NCBI GenBank assembly: GCA_016787805.1
Contig: JAEUTY010000006.1
Coordinates: 1 to 64,000, forward strand
Direction of reading: 5' to 3'
Origin: Flavobacterium sp.
Lineage (GTDB): Bacteria > Bacteroidota > Bacteroidia > Flavobacteriales > Flavobacteriaceae
Length of the DNA stretch: 64,000 nucleotides
Part shown: one piece after another, positions 7,638-16,316 of the stretch
How positions within the stretch are numbered: the first letter of the stretch is position 1
Layout of the letters: each line of letters opens with the position of its first letter
Program-made: the position numbers and the translations under genes
Notes under the pieces: model-generated
What the model saw: only the letters and a program-made list of their open reading frames with translations
The model's database searches: none
Told to the model about the DNA's origin: nothing

Positions 7638-9737
7638 ATGGCAGTTTTACAAAAAATTAGAAATCGTTCAGGATTACTTTTGCTAGCTATAGGTTTTGCA
7701 TTACTTGCATTTGTTGTGCAAGATTTCTTTTCAAACAAATATTCAACTTCGTCAAATGATGTAGGAAGTATTAACGGAAAAGATATAGCTTTTGAAGAGT
7801 TTAGAATGAAAGTAGCAAATCTTGAAAAAAATGGTCAACAAGGTCAACCAATGACGACTATTCAAGCTGCAAATCAAGTTTGGGAACAAGAAACATCTAT
7901 CGCTCTTTTAACAGAAGAATTCGAGAAATTAGGCATCAGAGCGGGAGAAAAACACATCCTTGAAAATTTCAAAAATGATCCTAATATTGGTCAAAACCCA
8001 ACTTTTCAAAACGAAGCAGGCAAATTTGATATTAAGAAATTTCAAGAGTTTTTTAAATCAAATCCAGAGCAAGCAAAAGTTTTAAAAGACAGAGAAAAAG
8101 ATGCAGTATTAAACTCTAAATACCAAATCTATACTTCTTTAGTAAGAGGCGGAATGTATACTACAGATGCCGAAGGAAAATTCAAATACGAGTTAGAAAC
8201 GAATAAAGTAAGTTTCGATTTTGTTGCTGTTCCTTTTTCTTCGATTAAAGATAGTGACATCAAAGTTACGGATGAAGACTATTTGAACTACATGAAAAAA
8301 CACGAAAAAAGATTCAAATCGGAAGGAACTCGTGAAATTGAATATGTTGTAGTGGATGACAAACCATCTGCAGAAGATGAAAAAGAAGTAAAAGACAGAG
8401 TAAATGCCTTATTATCGGGAAGCGTTGTTTACAACAAAGAAACAGGCAAAAACGATACAATCTCTGGTTTTGCTTCGGCAACTAACATTCCAGAATACGT
8501 TAGTCAAAATTCGGATATTCCATACGATTCTATTTATAAAACTAAACAAGAATTACCAGCAGAAGCTGCAGAACAATTGTTTAATTTACCAACAGGTCAA
8601 ATTTATGGACCTTATATGAATGGAAAATATTATTGCATTTCTAAAGCAATGGGAAGAAAACCTAATGCAAAAGCAAAAGCAAGCCATATTTTGATCAGCT
8701 GGGAAGGTATTGATAGAGTTCAGAAAAAAGAAAAAAGAACCAAAGAACAAGCGCAAGCAAAAGCACAAAGTTTATTAGCGCAAGCACAAGCAAATCCTGG
8801 AAACTTCATGATGTTGGCTTTGACTAATTCAGATGATTCTTCTGCTCAACAAGGTGGTGATTTGGGTTATTTTGCCCCAAACCAAATGGTAAAACCTTTC
8901 AATGATTTCGTTTTCAATAACCCAGTTGGAAAAATTGGTCTAGTTGAATCTGAATTCGGTTTCCACGTAATTAATGTTACAGACAAACAAGACGCTGTTC
9001 TTCTTGCAACTGTAGGTCAACGTATTGATCCATCTGAAAAAACAACTAATGAAGTTTACACCAAAGCAACTAAATTTGAAATGGATGCTAATGGTAAAGA
9101 CTTTGCCGCTGCTGCAAAAGCCGCTAAGTTAACTGTAAACCCAGCCATAAAAGCAAAACCAATGGATGAAGCTTTTGGATCTGTAGGAAACCAAAGACAA
9201 ATCATCAAATGGGCTTACAGTGATGATACAAATGTTGGTGATGTTAAACGATTTGAAGTTGTTAATGTAGGTCACGTGATTGCAAAATTGACCAAAGTAA
9301 ACGAAAAAGGTTTAATGACGGTTGAAGAAGCTAAACCAATGATTGAATACATCATTAAAAACGAGAAAAAAGCGGAAAAAATTAAAGATAAGATGAAAGG
9401 TAGTTCATTAGATGCAATTGCAAAAGCAAATAATGTAACGGTTCAACAAGCAACTGATTTGACTATAGAAAACGCTATGATTCCTAATGTTGGAATGGAG
9501 CAAAAAGTAGTTGGAACAGCTTTTGGAACTGCAGCAAATAAACTTTCAGCTCCAATTGACGGAAATATGGGTGTTTATGTAATCAAAACAAAATCGGTTA
9601 CCAAAGCACCAAAATTGCCTAAGCATGATGCTTATGTAAATAAGTTAAAACCAATGGCGCAACAAGGAGCGGGTAGAATTTTACCAGCATTAAAAGCAAA
9701 TGCAAAAATTGAAGATAACAGAGTTGATTTTTATTAA
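7638..9737 (+). CDS. PpiD/SurA-type peptidylprolyl isomerase
   Basis: This is a periplasmic folding helper anchored in the inner membrane. The 699-residue product has one N-terminal helix (about 11-28, LLLLAIGFALLAFVV), a SurA-like N-domain, and a parvulin (PPIC) domain at about 345-455 (KASHILISWEG, DLGYFAPNQMVKPFNDFVF, VESEFGFHVINV). A further degenerate rotamase-like region extends to the C-terminus. It is Lys-rich and of normal length for Bacteroidota PpiD-like proteins. A 107-bp spacer separates it from the CNNM gene, so it may have its own promoter. It likely serves outer-membrane protein biogenesis, which fits the upstream envelope genes. Confidence 0.88.
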   Translation: MAVLQKIRNRSGLLLLAIGFALLAFVVQDFFSNKYSTSSNDVGSINGKDIAFEEFRMKVANLEKNGQQGQPMTTIQAANQVWEQETSIALLTEEFEKLGIRAGEKHILENFKNDPNIGQNPTFQNEAGKFDIKKFQEFFKSNPEQAKVLKDREKDAVLNSKYQIYTSLVRGGMYTTDAEGKFKYELETNKVSFDFVAVPFSSIKDSDIKVTDEDYLNYMKKHEKRFKSEGTREIEYVVVDDKPSAEDEKEVKDRVNALLSGSVVYNKETGKNDTISGFASATNIPEYVSQNSDIPYDSIYKTKQELPAEAAEQLFNLPTGQIYGPYMNGKYYCISKAMGRKPNAKAKASHILISWEGIDRVQKKEKRTKEQAQAKAQSLLAQAQANPGNFMMLALTNSDDSSAQQGGDLGYFAPNQMVKPFNDFVFNNPVGKIGLVESEFGFHVINVTDKQDAVLLATVGQRIDPSEKTTNEVYTKATKFEMDANGKDFAAAAKAAKLTVNPAIKAKPMDEAFGSVGNQRQIIKWAYSDDTNVGDVKRFEVVNVGHVIAKLTKVNEKGLMTVEEAKPMIEYIIKNEKKAEKIKDKMKGSSLDAIAKANNVTVQQATDLTIENAMIPNVGMEQKVVGTAFGTAANKLSAPIDGNMGVYVIKTKSVTKAPKLPKHDAYVNKLKPMAQQGAGRILPALKANAKIEDNRVDFY

Positions 9738-9762
9738 TAGATAAAGGTTATTTAATAAAAAG

Positions 9763-9795
9763 AATCCCGGTTGCGAAAGTAATCGGGATTTTCAT
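9763..9795. terminator. Bidirectional terminator between ppiD-like gene and GHMP kinase
   Basis: A 10-bp stem (9763-9772 with 9781-9790, one G-T pair) lies between two convergent genes. T-rich sequence follows on the plus side (TTTCATTTTTA) and on the minus side (CTTTTTATT), so it can end both transcripts. Confidence 0.8.
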
Positions 9796-9797
9796 TT

Positions 9798-10712
9798 TTA
9801 TAAAATCATATCAGTGTAAGGAATTACTATTTCGTATCCTTTTTCTTTAAAATAGGAAGTCGGATTTTCTTTTGAAATGGCCAAAACAAAATCGCCGCCC
9901 CAAGCGCCCAAACTTTTTACAATTCCTTTAAAATCATAGAATAAAACTTCTTGAACTGTTTGTAGCTCTAAAACAGCACTCATTTCAATTTCGTGTTGTT
10001 GCAACGCTAAAGCAAATTCTTTTGGCGCAGTAGACTGAATCACCAAATCCGTAATTTTGTCAATTTTTTGGATGGTTTGATCAATATTTCCTCGCTGATT
10101 CAAATACGAAGTAATGGCGCTTTTACTACTTTGTTTTTTATTAAGGTAAACAAAATAAATTTTATCTAAAAAATCGGGTTGAAAGGCAATAGTTTCTACA
10201 ACTGGTTTTTCATTAACCAATCGATACAAAATAGGTGAGTTGTTTTGCGCACAAGCCAAATCGTATCCGCTTCCACCAAAACTTTTTCTAAGCAATTCAA
10301 AAGCATCAATTTGCAACCATTGTGCAATGTTGTTGATTAAGGTTGAAGAGGTTCCTAAACCCCAAAATTTAGGAAAAGTCAATTCGGTTGTGATTCGATA
10401 ACCTTTTGCTTGTGTAATAAAAGCAGCGTTCATTTGGTAGGCTTCGTGCAAAATTTCAATCAAGGTGTTTTTGATGTTGTGCGAGGCATCAAAGCGTTCT
10501 TTTCGAATAACGGATTCAAACGGAATTTCGGCTTCAAACCAAATGCTGCCATCGTGATCGTGACTTTTCCAGTGAATGATTTGGTGGTTGGCTTCTTCAA
10601 TGATTAAGTTTTGACCAAATTTTGTAGGCAACGCAAATGCCTTGGCGCCGTCAAGAACCACATATTCTCCTGTAATGAGCAGTTTTCCGTTACTGTAAAA
10701 TGTCTGTTTCAA
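9798..10712 (-). CDS. GYDIA-family GHMP kinase, probably mevalonate pathway
   Basis: The 304-residue product is a small-molecule kinase of the GHMP superfamily. It has an N-terminal GKLLITGEYVVLDGAKAFALP, an ATP-binding GLGTSST (118-124), and GSGYDLA (147-153), the variant of the GYDIA signature for which this Bacteroidota family is named. It lies 96 bases downstream of HMG-CoA reductase in the same direction. It therefore probably phosphorylates mevalonate or phosphomevalonate for isoprenoid synthesis; which of the two cannot be read from sequence. The spacer between the two genes is filled by a dispersed repeat element. Confidence 0.82.
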   Translation of the reverse strand: MKQTFYSNGKLLITGEYVVLDGAKAFALPTKFGQNLIIEEANHQIIHWKSHDHDGSIWFEAEIPFESVIRKERFDASHNIKNTLIEILHEAYQMNAAFITQAKGYRITTELTFPKFWGLGTSSTLINNIAQWLQIDAFELLRKSFGGSGYDLACAQNNSPILYRLVNEKPVVETIAFQPDFLDKIYFVYLNKKQSSKSAITSYLNQRGNIDQTIQKIDKITDLVIQSTAPKEFALALQQHEIEMSAVLELQTVQEVLFYDFKGIVKSLGAWGGDFVLAISKENPTSYFKEKGYEIVIPYTDMIL

Positions 10713-10725
10713 AATAGTCGTTTTT

Positions 10726-10806
10726 AGCCCCGATAGCAGTGGAAATCCTTTTTCTTTCTTCTTTAGAAAGGAAAAGATTGCAACGAATAGCGGGAATAGC
10801 TTCTAA
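10726..10806 (-). repeat. Dispersed structured element, copy 1
   Basis: On the minus strand it starts with TTAGAAGCTATTCCCGCTAT, 2 bases after the HMG-CoA reductase stop, and ends with CTGCTATCGGGGCTA, 13 bases before the kinase ATG. CCCG (10794-10791) can pair with CGGG (10732-10729). The core is an imperfect hairpin of CTTTTCCTTTCT against AGAAAGAAAAAG. The same ends occur at 46952, 51225, 56529 and 58543. Confidence 0.75.
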
Positions 10807-10808
10807 AA

Positions 10809-12131
10809 TTAATTTCGCATTTTCTGAATAAAATCAACCACTGCCGAATGTGAAATAGTGTTGTTTTCAAAGTGTTGGGCAATCAACTTTCGTTCTTCGG
10901 TTGTGGCTTGGTATTGATTCAAAATATTGTTGATGTGCATTTTCATGTGACCTTCCTGAATTCCTGTAGTGGTGAGCGAGCGCAAGGCCGCAAAATTTTG
11001 TGCCAAACCAGTAACTGCCACAATCTGCATTAATTCGTGCGCAGAAGGTTGTTTTAAAATTTGAAGCGCCATTTTTACCAACGGATGCAAGGAGGTTAAA
11101 CCGCCAACAGTTCCCAACGCCAATGGAATTTCCGTCCAAAAGGTGAAAATACCATTTTCAATTTTCGCGTGCGATAAACTCGAATATTTTCCATTGCGCG
11201 AAGCATATGCGTGAACACCAGCTTCTACGGCTCTGAAGTCGTTTCCAGTAGCCAAAATTATGGCATCAATACCATTCATAATGCCTTTGTTATGCGTTAC
11301 AGCTCGGAAAGGTTCGATTTCAGCAATTCTAACAGCTTGCACCAATTTTTCAGCAAATTCCTGTGGATTCTCGATTTTCTTGTCGGCTAATTCTTCGACT
11401 TTGCACGAAACTTCAGCGCGAACAATGCAATTCGGAACGTAATTCGACAAAATACTCATCACCACTTGAATGTTTTTTTCTTCTTCTGAAAAATCAGCGT
11501 ATTGAGCCGCTTCTTCTTTCAACGTTTTGGCAAATTGTTCCAAACACGAATTGATAAAATTAGCGCCCATGCTGTCTTTGGTTTCAAAAGTGGCGTGGAG
11601 TTGGTAGTAATTTTGGAGTTCGTTGGTTTTGTTGCGCAATTCGATATCCAAAATTCCACCACCGCGTTTTTGCATGTTTTTGGTGATGCTTTCGGTGTTG
11701 GAAAAGAATTTTTCTTTATTTTTTTGAAAAAATGCAGTTAGTTTTTCAGGATTTCCTGTGTAAAGAAAATGCACTTGTCCAATTTTTTCCGAACTCAAAA
11801 CTGTGGCTTTGAATCCACCACGTGTACTCCAAAATTTGGCCGATTTGGCTGCAGCTGCGATCACCGAACTTTCTTCAATCACCATCGGAACCGAATAATA
11901 GTTGCCGTTGATAAGGAAATTAGGCGCAATTCCCAGCGGTAAATAGAAATTGGTTATGGTGTTTTCGATGAATTCGTCGTGTAATTGTTGAAGTTTTGAA
12001 TCGTTATTCCAATATTGTTTGATAGTAGTAATAGCTTCTTTAGGATTGGAAAAATAAGTGTTGGCAATCCAATTGATCTTTTCTTCTTTCGATAATTTCG
12101 AAAATCCAGCAACAGCGTTATTCATTTTCAA
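10809..12131 (-). CDS. mvaA: Hydroxymethylglutaryl-CoA reductase, class II type
   Basis: This enzyme interconverts HMG-CoA and mevalonate using NAD(P)H in the cytoplasm. The 440-residue product has the class II pattern seen in Pseudomonas MvaA: ENTITNFYLPLGIAPNFLIN, then PMVIEESSVIAAAAKSAKF with the catalytic Glu (86/87). The catalytic Lys is in THNKGIMNGI (K282), the Asp in ATGNDFRAVEAG (D298), and the C-terminal His in EGHMKMH (H395). Databases often label such proteins degradative, but next to a GHMP kinase a biosynthetic role in the mevalonate route is more likely. ATG 12125 is an alternative start. The dispersed repeat copy 1 directly follows the stop. Confidence 0.92.
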   Translation of the reverse strand: MKMNNAVAGFSKLSKEEKINWIANTYFSNPKEAITTIKQYWNNDSKLQQLHDEFIENTITNFYLPLGIAPNFLINGNYYSVPMVIEESSVIAAAAKSAKFWSTRGGFKATVLSSEKIGQVHFLYTGNPEKLTAFFQKNKEKFFSNTESITKNMQKRGGGILDIELRNKTNELQNYYQLHATFETKDSMGANFINSCLEQFAKTLKEEAAQYADFSEEEKNIQVVMSILSNYVPNCIVRAEVSCKVEELADKKIENPQEFAEKLVQAVRIAEIEPFRAVTHNKGIMNGIDAIILATGNDFRAVEAGVHAYASRNGKYSSLSHAKIENGIFTFWTEIPLALGTVGGLTSLHPLVKMALQILKQPSAHELMQIVAVTGLAQNFAALRSLTTTGIQEGHMKMHINNILNQYQATTEERKLIAQHFENNTISHSAVVDFIQKMRN

Positions 12132-12294
12132 ATGATTAATGAGATAATTTCTGCAAAGATAAACTTTAGATTGTATTGATGGAGTAGGATTTTTATAATT
12201 CTAAAGCTGTAAAATGGTGTATTTAACAAAATAATAGGAAGTTGTTTCCTTTTTTTTTACTAAAATTGGAGTCATTTTATAATCAATCATCAAG

Positions 12295-14463
12295 ATGAGA
12301 CACTTTTCGATAATTATAGTATTTCTTTTGAGCAGTTTTGCCATTGTAGCGCAACAAAAACTAACAGTTGAAGAAATCTATACAGGCGCTTTCAGAGCCA
12401 AAGGAATGGACGAGTTACAATCGATGAAAAACACCAATCAATACACGGTGTTGAACTCCGATCGAGCTACCAAAAGCCAACAAATAGATTTGTATGATTT
12501 TGCTACTTTGCAGAAAGTGTCTACGCTGATTGACACCAAAAATCACAAAGAATTAGCGGATGGAATTGATAGTTATACTTTTAGTAACGACGAAAAGCAA
12601 ATTTTAATTGCCAATAACTCAGCGCCTATTTTTCGTCATTCGTTTACGGCCGATTTTTACCTTTACAATTTGGCTTCTAAATCGCTTTCCAAAATTTTAG
12701 AGCAAGTACAAGAACCCACATTTTCGCCTGATGGAACTAAAATTGGTTTCGCTAAAGCAAACAATTTATATATCTATGATATTGCTTCAAAGGCTACAAC
12801 ACAAGTAACTACTGATGGAACAAAAAACGCCATTATCAACGGAATTACGGATTGGGTTTACGAAGAAGAATTTGCTTTTGTTCGAGCTTTTGATTGGAGT
12901 GCGGATAGCAAAAAACTAGCTTACATTCGTTTTGATGAATCGCAAGTGCCACAGTTTTCAATGGATTTGTACAAAAAAGATTTGTATCCAACGGCGGATA
13001 CTTTTAAATATCCAAAAGCAGGCGAAAAGAACGCTTTAGTTTCATTGCATGTATATGATGTAAACGGAAAATCATCAAAAACCATCAATCTAGGAAATTA
13101 CAATGATTTTTACATTGCTCGAATGAAATGGACCAACGATGCTAATGTATTGTGCGCGCAAGTGTTGAATCGTCATCAAGATAACTTGGATTTGATTTTT
13201 GTAGATGGAACAACAGGAGCGGCCAAAGTAGTGTTGAATGAGAAAGACAAAGCTTATGTGGATGTAACTGATAATTTGACATTTTTAAAAGACAATAGTT
13301 TCATTTGGACTTCCGAAAAAGACGGTTTTAACCATATTTACTTGTACGACAAAACAGGAAAGTTAAAAAATCAAATTACTAAAGGCAATTGGGAAGTAAC
13401 CGCTTATTACGGTTTTGATGAAAAGACCAAAACAGTTTTCTATCAATCGGTGGAAAACGGTTCGACCATCAGAGACGTGTATAAAATCTCGCTTGACGGA
13501 AAAAAGAAAGCAAAACTTTCACAACAAATCGGAACTAATGCGGCGACTTTCAGTCCGGATTTTACCTATTTTATCAATTCGTTTTCATCGGCAACTGTGC
13601 CAACTACATACACTTTGAATAGCTCGAAAGATGGTAAACAAGTAAAAGCAATCGTAGACAATGTAGCGTTGGCTGATAAATTGGAAAAATACGATTTACC
13701 GACCAAAGAGTTTTTTGAATTAACCACCGAAAAAGGACACAAACTCAACGCTTGGATGATCAAGCCAAAGAATTTTGACGCTACCAAAAAATACCCTGTT
13801 TTTATGTACCAATATTCGGGTCCAGGTTCGCAACAAGTAGCCAATCAATGGTTGAATACGAATGATTATTGGTTTATGATGCTTTCGCAAGAAGGTTATA
13901 TTACGGTTTGTGTAGACGGAAGAGGAACGGGTTTTAAAGGCGCTGAATTCAAAAAATGCACGCAAAAAGAACTAGGGAAATACGAAGTAGAGGATCAAAT
14001 TGATGCTGCCAAAGTAATCGGGAATTATGCATACGTGGATAAAAGTAGAATTGGAATTTTTGGTTGGTCGTATGGCGGATTCATGTCGAGCAACTGTTTG
14101 TTCAAAGGTGCAGATGTATTCAAAATGGCCATTGCGGTGGCTCCTGTGACCAATTGGCGTTTTTACGACAGTATTTACACCGAAAGATACATGCAAACAC
14201 CGCAGGAAAATCCATCAGGTTACGACGAAAATTCGCCGATTAATCATGTGAGTAAATTGAAAGGTAATTTTCTTTTAATTCATGGTACAGCCGACGATAA
14301 CGTTCACGTACAAAATAGTATGCAAATGATTGAAGCCTTAGTACAAGCCAATAAACAATTTGACTGGGCGATTTATCCTGATAAAAACCACGGTATTTTT
14401 GGAGGAAAAACTAGAATTCAATTGTACAACAAAATGACCAATTTCATCAAAGAGAAACTGTAA
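12295..14463 (+). CDS. Dipeptidyl-peptidase IV (S9B serine peptidase)
   Basis: This exported peptidase removes X-Pro or X-Ala dipeptides from peptide N-termini. The 722-residue product has a signal peptide (to about residue 20, IVAQQ), a DPPIV N-terminal beta-propeller, and a C-terminal alpha/beta hydrolase. The double-Glu motif that binds the substrate amino group is DWVYEEE (186-192). The triad is Ser592 in GWSYGG, Asp667 in HGTADDNVH and His699 in DKNHGIFGG. Length matches bacterial DPP-IV. Three POT di/tripeptide transporters lie 3-7 kb downstream, so the dipeptides released can be taken up by this cluster. A weak promoter-like TTG/TAAAATTG pair is at about 12242-12268. Confidence 0.95.
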   Translation: MRHFSIIIVFLLSSFAIVAQQKLTVEEIYTGAFRAKGMDELQSMKNTNQYTVLNSDRATKSQQIDLYDFATLQKVSTLIDTKNHKELADGIDSYTFSNDEKQILIANNSAPIFRHSFTADFYLYNLASKSLSKILEQVQEPTFSPDGTKIGFAKANNLYIYDIASKATTQVTTDGTKNAIINGITDWVYEEEFAFVRAFDWSADSKKLAYIRFDESQVPQFSMDLYKKDLYPTADTFKYPKAGEKNALVSLHVYDVNGKSSKTINLGNYNDFYIARMKWTNDANVLCAQVLNRHQDNLDLIFVDGTTGAAKVVLNEKDKAYVDVTDNLTFLKDNSFIWTSEKDGFNHIYLYDKTGKLKNQITKGNWEVTAYYGFDEKTKTVFYQSVENGSTIRDVYKISLDGKKKAKLSQQIGTNAATFSPDFTYFINSFSSATVPTTYTLNSSKDGKQVKAIVDNVALADKLEKYDLPTKEFFELTTEKGHKLNAWMIKPKNFDATKKYPVFMYQYSGPGSQQVANQWLNTNDYWFMMLSQEGYITVCVDGRGTGFKGAEFKKCTQKELGKYEVEDQIDAAKVIGNYAYVDKSRIGIFGWSYGGFMSSNCLFKGADVFKMAIAVAPVTNWRFYDSIYTERYMQTPQENPSGYDENSPINHVSKLKGNFLLIHGTADDNVHVQNSMQMIEALVQANKQFDWAIYPDKNHGIFGGKTRIQLYNKMTNFIKEKL

Positions 14464-14488
14464 ATAAAAACTTTTTTTAAGCGCCAAA

Positions 14489-15013
14489 ATGAATGAAAAT
14501 ACAATCCAAAATAAAATATATGAAGTGAGAGGAATAAAAGTGATGTTAGATTATGATTTAGCCGCACTATATGAAGTTGAAACTCGTGTTCTTAATCAAG
14601 CCATAAAAAGGAATGCCGAAAGTTTTCCTGAGGATTTTATGTTTCGGTTGACAGTTGAAGAATGGAATAGCTTATCATCACAAGTTGTGATGATGTCATC
14701 ACAACTTGTGATGACATCAAAAAGACCTAAAACAGCTTTGCCTTATGTTTTTACTGAACATGGAGTTACAATGTTAGCTAGTGTTTTGAGAAGTTCTAAA
14801 GCAAGAAAAGTGAATATTGCAATCGTAAGAGCTTTTATTTCATTGCGTAAAATGGTTTTAAACATTGAGTATCTACAAGAGCAAATTCTTCAACTCGAAG
14901 CAAAATATGATAGTCAATTTGAGGATATCTACGATGCTATTCAGTTTTTGATGATTGAGAATAAAGAAATTGAGGCAAAAAACGAAAGAGCTAAAATTGG
15001 TTACAAAAACTAG
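14489..15013 (+). CDS. ORF6N-domain protein
   Basis: The 174-residue product carries the ORF6N (KilA-N-like) DNA-binding-type domain at about 10-95: IYEVRGIKVMLDYDLAALYE, VLNQAIKRNAESFPEDFMFR, and ALPYVFTEHGVTMLASVL. A helical tail (VLNIEYLQEQILQLEAKYD) probably forms a coiled coil. Such proteins are common in phages and as isolated genes in Bacteroidota; their role is unknown. The domain is interrupted by a 7-residue tandem repeat (SSQVVMM/SSQLVMT) encoded by two large palindromes. It is 25 bases after the DPP-IV stop, with no visible link in function, so it may be a transferred cassette. Confidence 0.88.
   Translation: MNENTIQNKIYEVRGIKVMLDYDLAALYEVETRVLNQAIKRNAESFPEDFMFRLTVEEWNSLSSQVVMMSSQLVMTSKRPKTALPYVFTEHGVTMLASVLRSSKARKVNIAIVRAFISLRKMVLNIEYLQEQILQLEAKYDSQFEDIYDAIQFLMIENKEIEAKNERAKIGYKN
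14674..14719 (+). repeat. Two overlapping palindromes inside the ORF6N gene
   Basis: Positions 14674-14694 form a 21-base palindrome with 10-base arms (ATCATCACAA and its complement). Positions 14691-14719 form a 29-base palindrome with 14-base arms (TGATGTCATCACAA). The two centres are 21 bases apart, which equals a 7-codon tandem repeat, so the DNA is at once directly repeated and self-complementary. Confidence 0.9.
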
Positions 15014-15048
15014 ATTTACTTATTTTTTATCAAAAGAAGTTGTAAAAG

Positions 15049-16179
15049 ATGAACCAACACCAATTTTATTTAATAACAGAATTGTTAATTTCTTTGATAG
15101 GTGGATTTTTATTGCTTTCGATTTGGTTGGTTATTCAAAATAAATTCAAACAAAAACTAACTTCCGAAATTTCCGTAAAACGATTTGACAAAGGCTTGCT
15201 ATTCATTAGCTTTTCCGTTTTTGTTTGGTCGTTTTCTTCGTTGCTGATTTTGATTTTCACGCAATTCAACACTAGCAATTGGATTATCTTAATCAGCCAA
15301 AACATGTTTTCAATTTTGAATTCGTTGTTTTTGATACTGGCGTTGTACTATTTTGATAATTCACCACAATATTTGTACAATAATAAAAAAAGCACCACCA
15401 GAATTTTAATTTTCTTTGTTGGGCTTTCGTTACTTTCCCTACTCATTGCTCTCACTGTGGGTGAAACCATCACTACTTATGGTATTCGATTTAACACTAT
15501 TCCAGATTTACTGCTATCAGCCACATTAACTTGGTTTTTAATACTATCGCTTTACCGTACATTTTACAATCGTAATATGAAAAGTGTAGCAATTATTGCA
15601 GTATTGAGCATTGTTGTTTTGTTTATCACGCAAGTGCCTTATGTGTTCAATTTTGAAAATTACTCGTTCAGCATCGATTTGGCCAAACTCATTGCCAAAA
15701 CAACACTCATCTTCATATTTTTAGTGTTGGGAACGAGTTGGGTGTTGGAATTATCCCAACTACCTGAAGCCACGACCATGAAAATTAATTTTGTGAATTG
15801 GAATGTAGTTGAACTTTCAATTCCATCTAAAAACATAGTAAATCAAACCATCAACTTCGGCAATAAAACTACTCAATTCAATAATTTATTAAAGTTTGCC
15901 ATCAGACGGAAATTTGCTTCCGAAGAAAACATGTGCATCGAAGTGTATAATGGCGGCGAAATACTCAGCCAAACCTATTTGAGTAGAATTATTGACAACA
16001 TAAATGCCATTTTAGCGCTTGAAGACGACATGAAAATCACCCGAAATGACTTTTTTACTTTTATCGGTCAAGCCAAATACCGACTTCGTTTTTTACCCGA
16101 ATATATTGAGATAAACAACGCGCTATTGCTTGAATTCACAAGTAATATTGATAATGGTCAATACAAAGAGTTTGTGTAA
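15049..16179 (+). CDS. Unknown membrane protein with cytoplasmic C-domain
   Basis: I do not recognise this 376-residue protein. Residues about 1-235 hold roughly seven hydrophobic helices (for example 9-29, 47-69, 78-97, 111-130, 145-163, 175-195, 212-233), like the 7TM sensory modules of some histidine kinases. Residues 240-376 are soluble and look mixed alpha/beta (MKINFVNWNVVELSIPSKN, NIDNGQYKEFV at the end), but there is no kinase, GGDEF or HTH motif. The N-terminus begins 35 bases after the ORF6N stop. A sensor or transporter accessory role is possible, but nothing in the sequence decides it. Confidence 0.7.
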   Translation: MNQHQFYLITELLISLIGGFLLLSIWLVIQNKFKQKLTSEISVKRFDKGLLFISFSVFVWSFSSLLILIFTQFNTSNWIILISQNMFSILNSLFLILALYYFDNSPQYLYNNKKSTTRILIFFVGLSLLSLLIALTVGETITTYGIRFNTIPDLLLSATLTWFLILSLYRTFYNRNMKSVAIIAVLSIVVLFITQVPYVFNFENYSFSIDLAKLIAKTTLIFIFLVLGTSWVLELSQLPEATTMKINFVNWNVVELSIPSKNIVNQTINFGNKTTQFNNLLKFAIRRKFASEENMCIEVYNGGEILSQTYLSRIIDNINAILALEDDMKITRNDFFTFIGQAKYRLRFLPEYIEINNALLLEFTSNIDNGQYKEFV

Positions 16180-16248
16180 AAAATAAATTCGTTTCAGTCA
16201 CAATTACTCACAAAAGCTTATTTTTAATGAATTCTTAATTTTCGATTA

Positions 16249-16276
16249 TTGTTTGTTTGCAATAGTTTGTACTTTG
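16249..16276 (+). promoter_or_regulatory. Probable promoter of the esterase gene
   Basis: TTG (16249-16251), 17 bases, then GTACTTTG (16269-16276), a one-off match to TAnnTTTG. The ATG follows 40 bases later. It is the only candidate in the 137-base spacer. Confidence 0.5.
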
Positions 16277-16316
16277 CACTGGAAAATGATAATCAATTAT
16301 TAGGAACAATTAAAAC

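Noticed and set aside
12242-12268. Promoter before DPP-IV
   Set aside because: TTG and TAAAATTG are only 16 bases apart and the -7 box has a mismatch, so it is too weak to list as a feature.
14955-15143. 62-residue frame bridging the ORF6N and membrane protein genes
   Set aside because: It overlaps both supported genes in another frame and has no independent start context.
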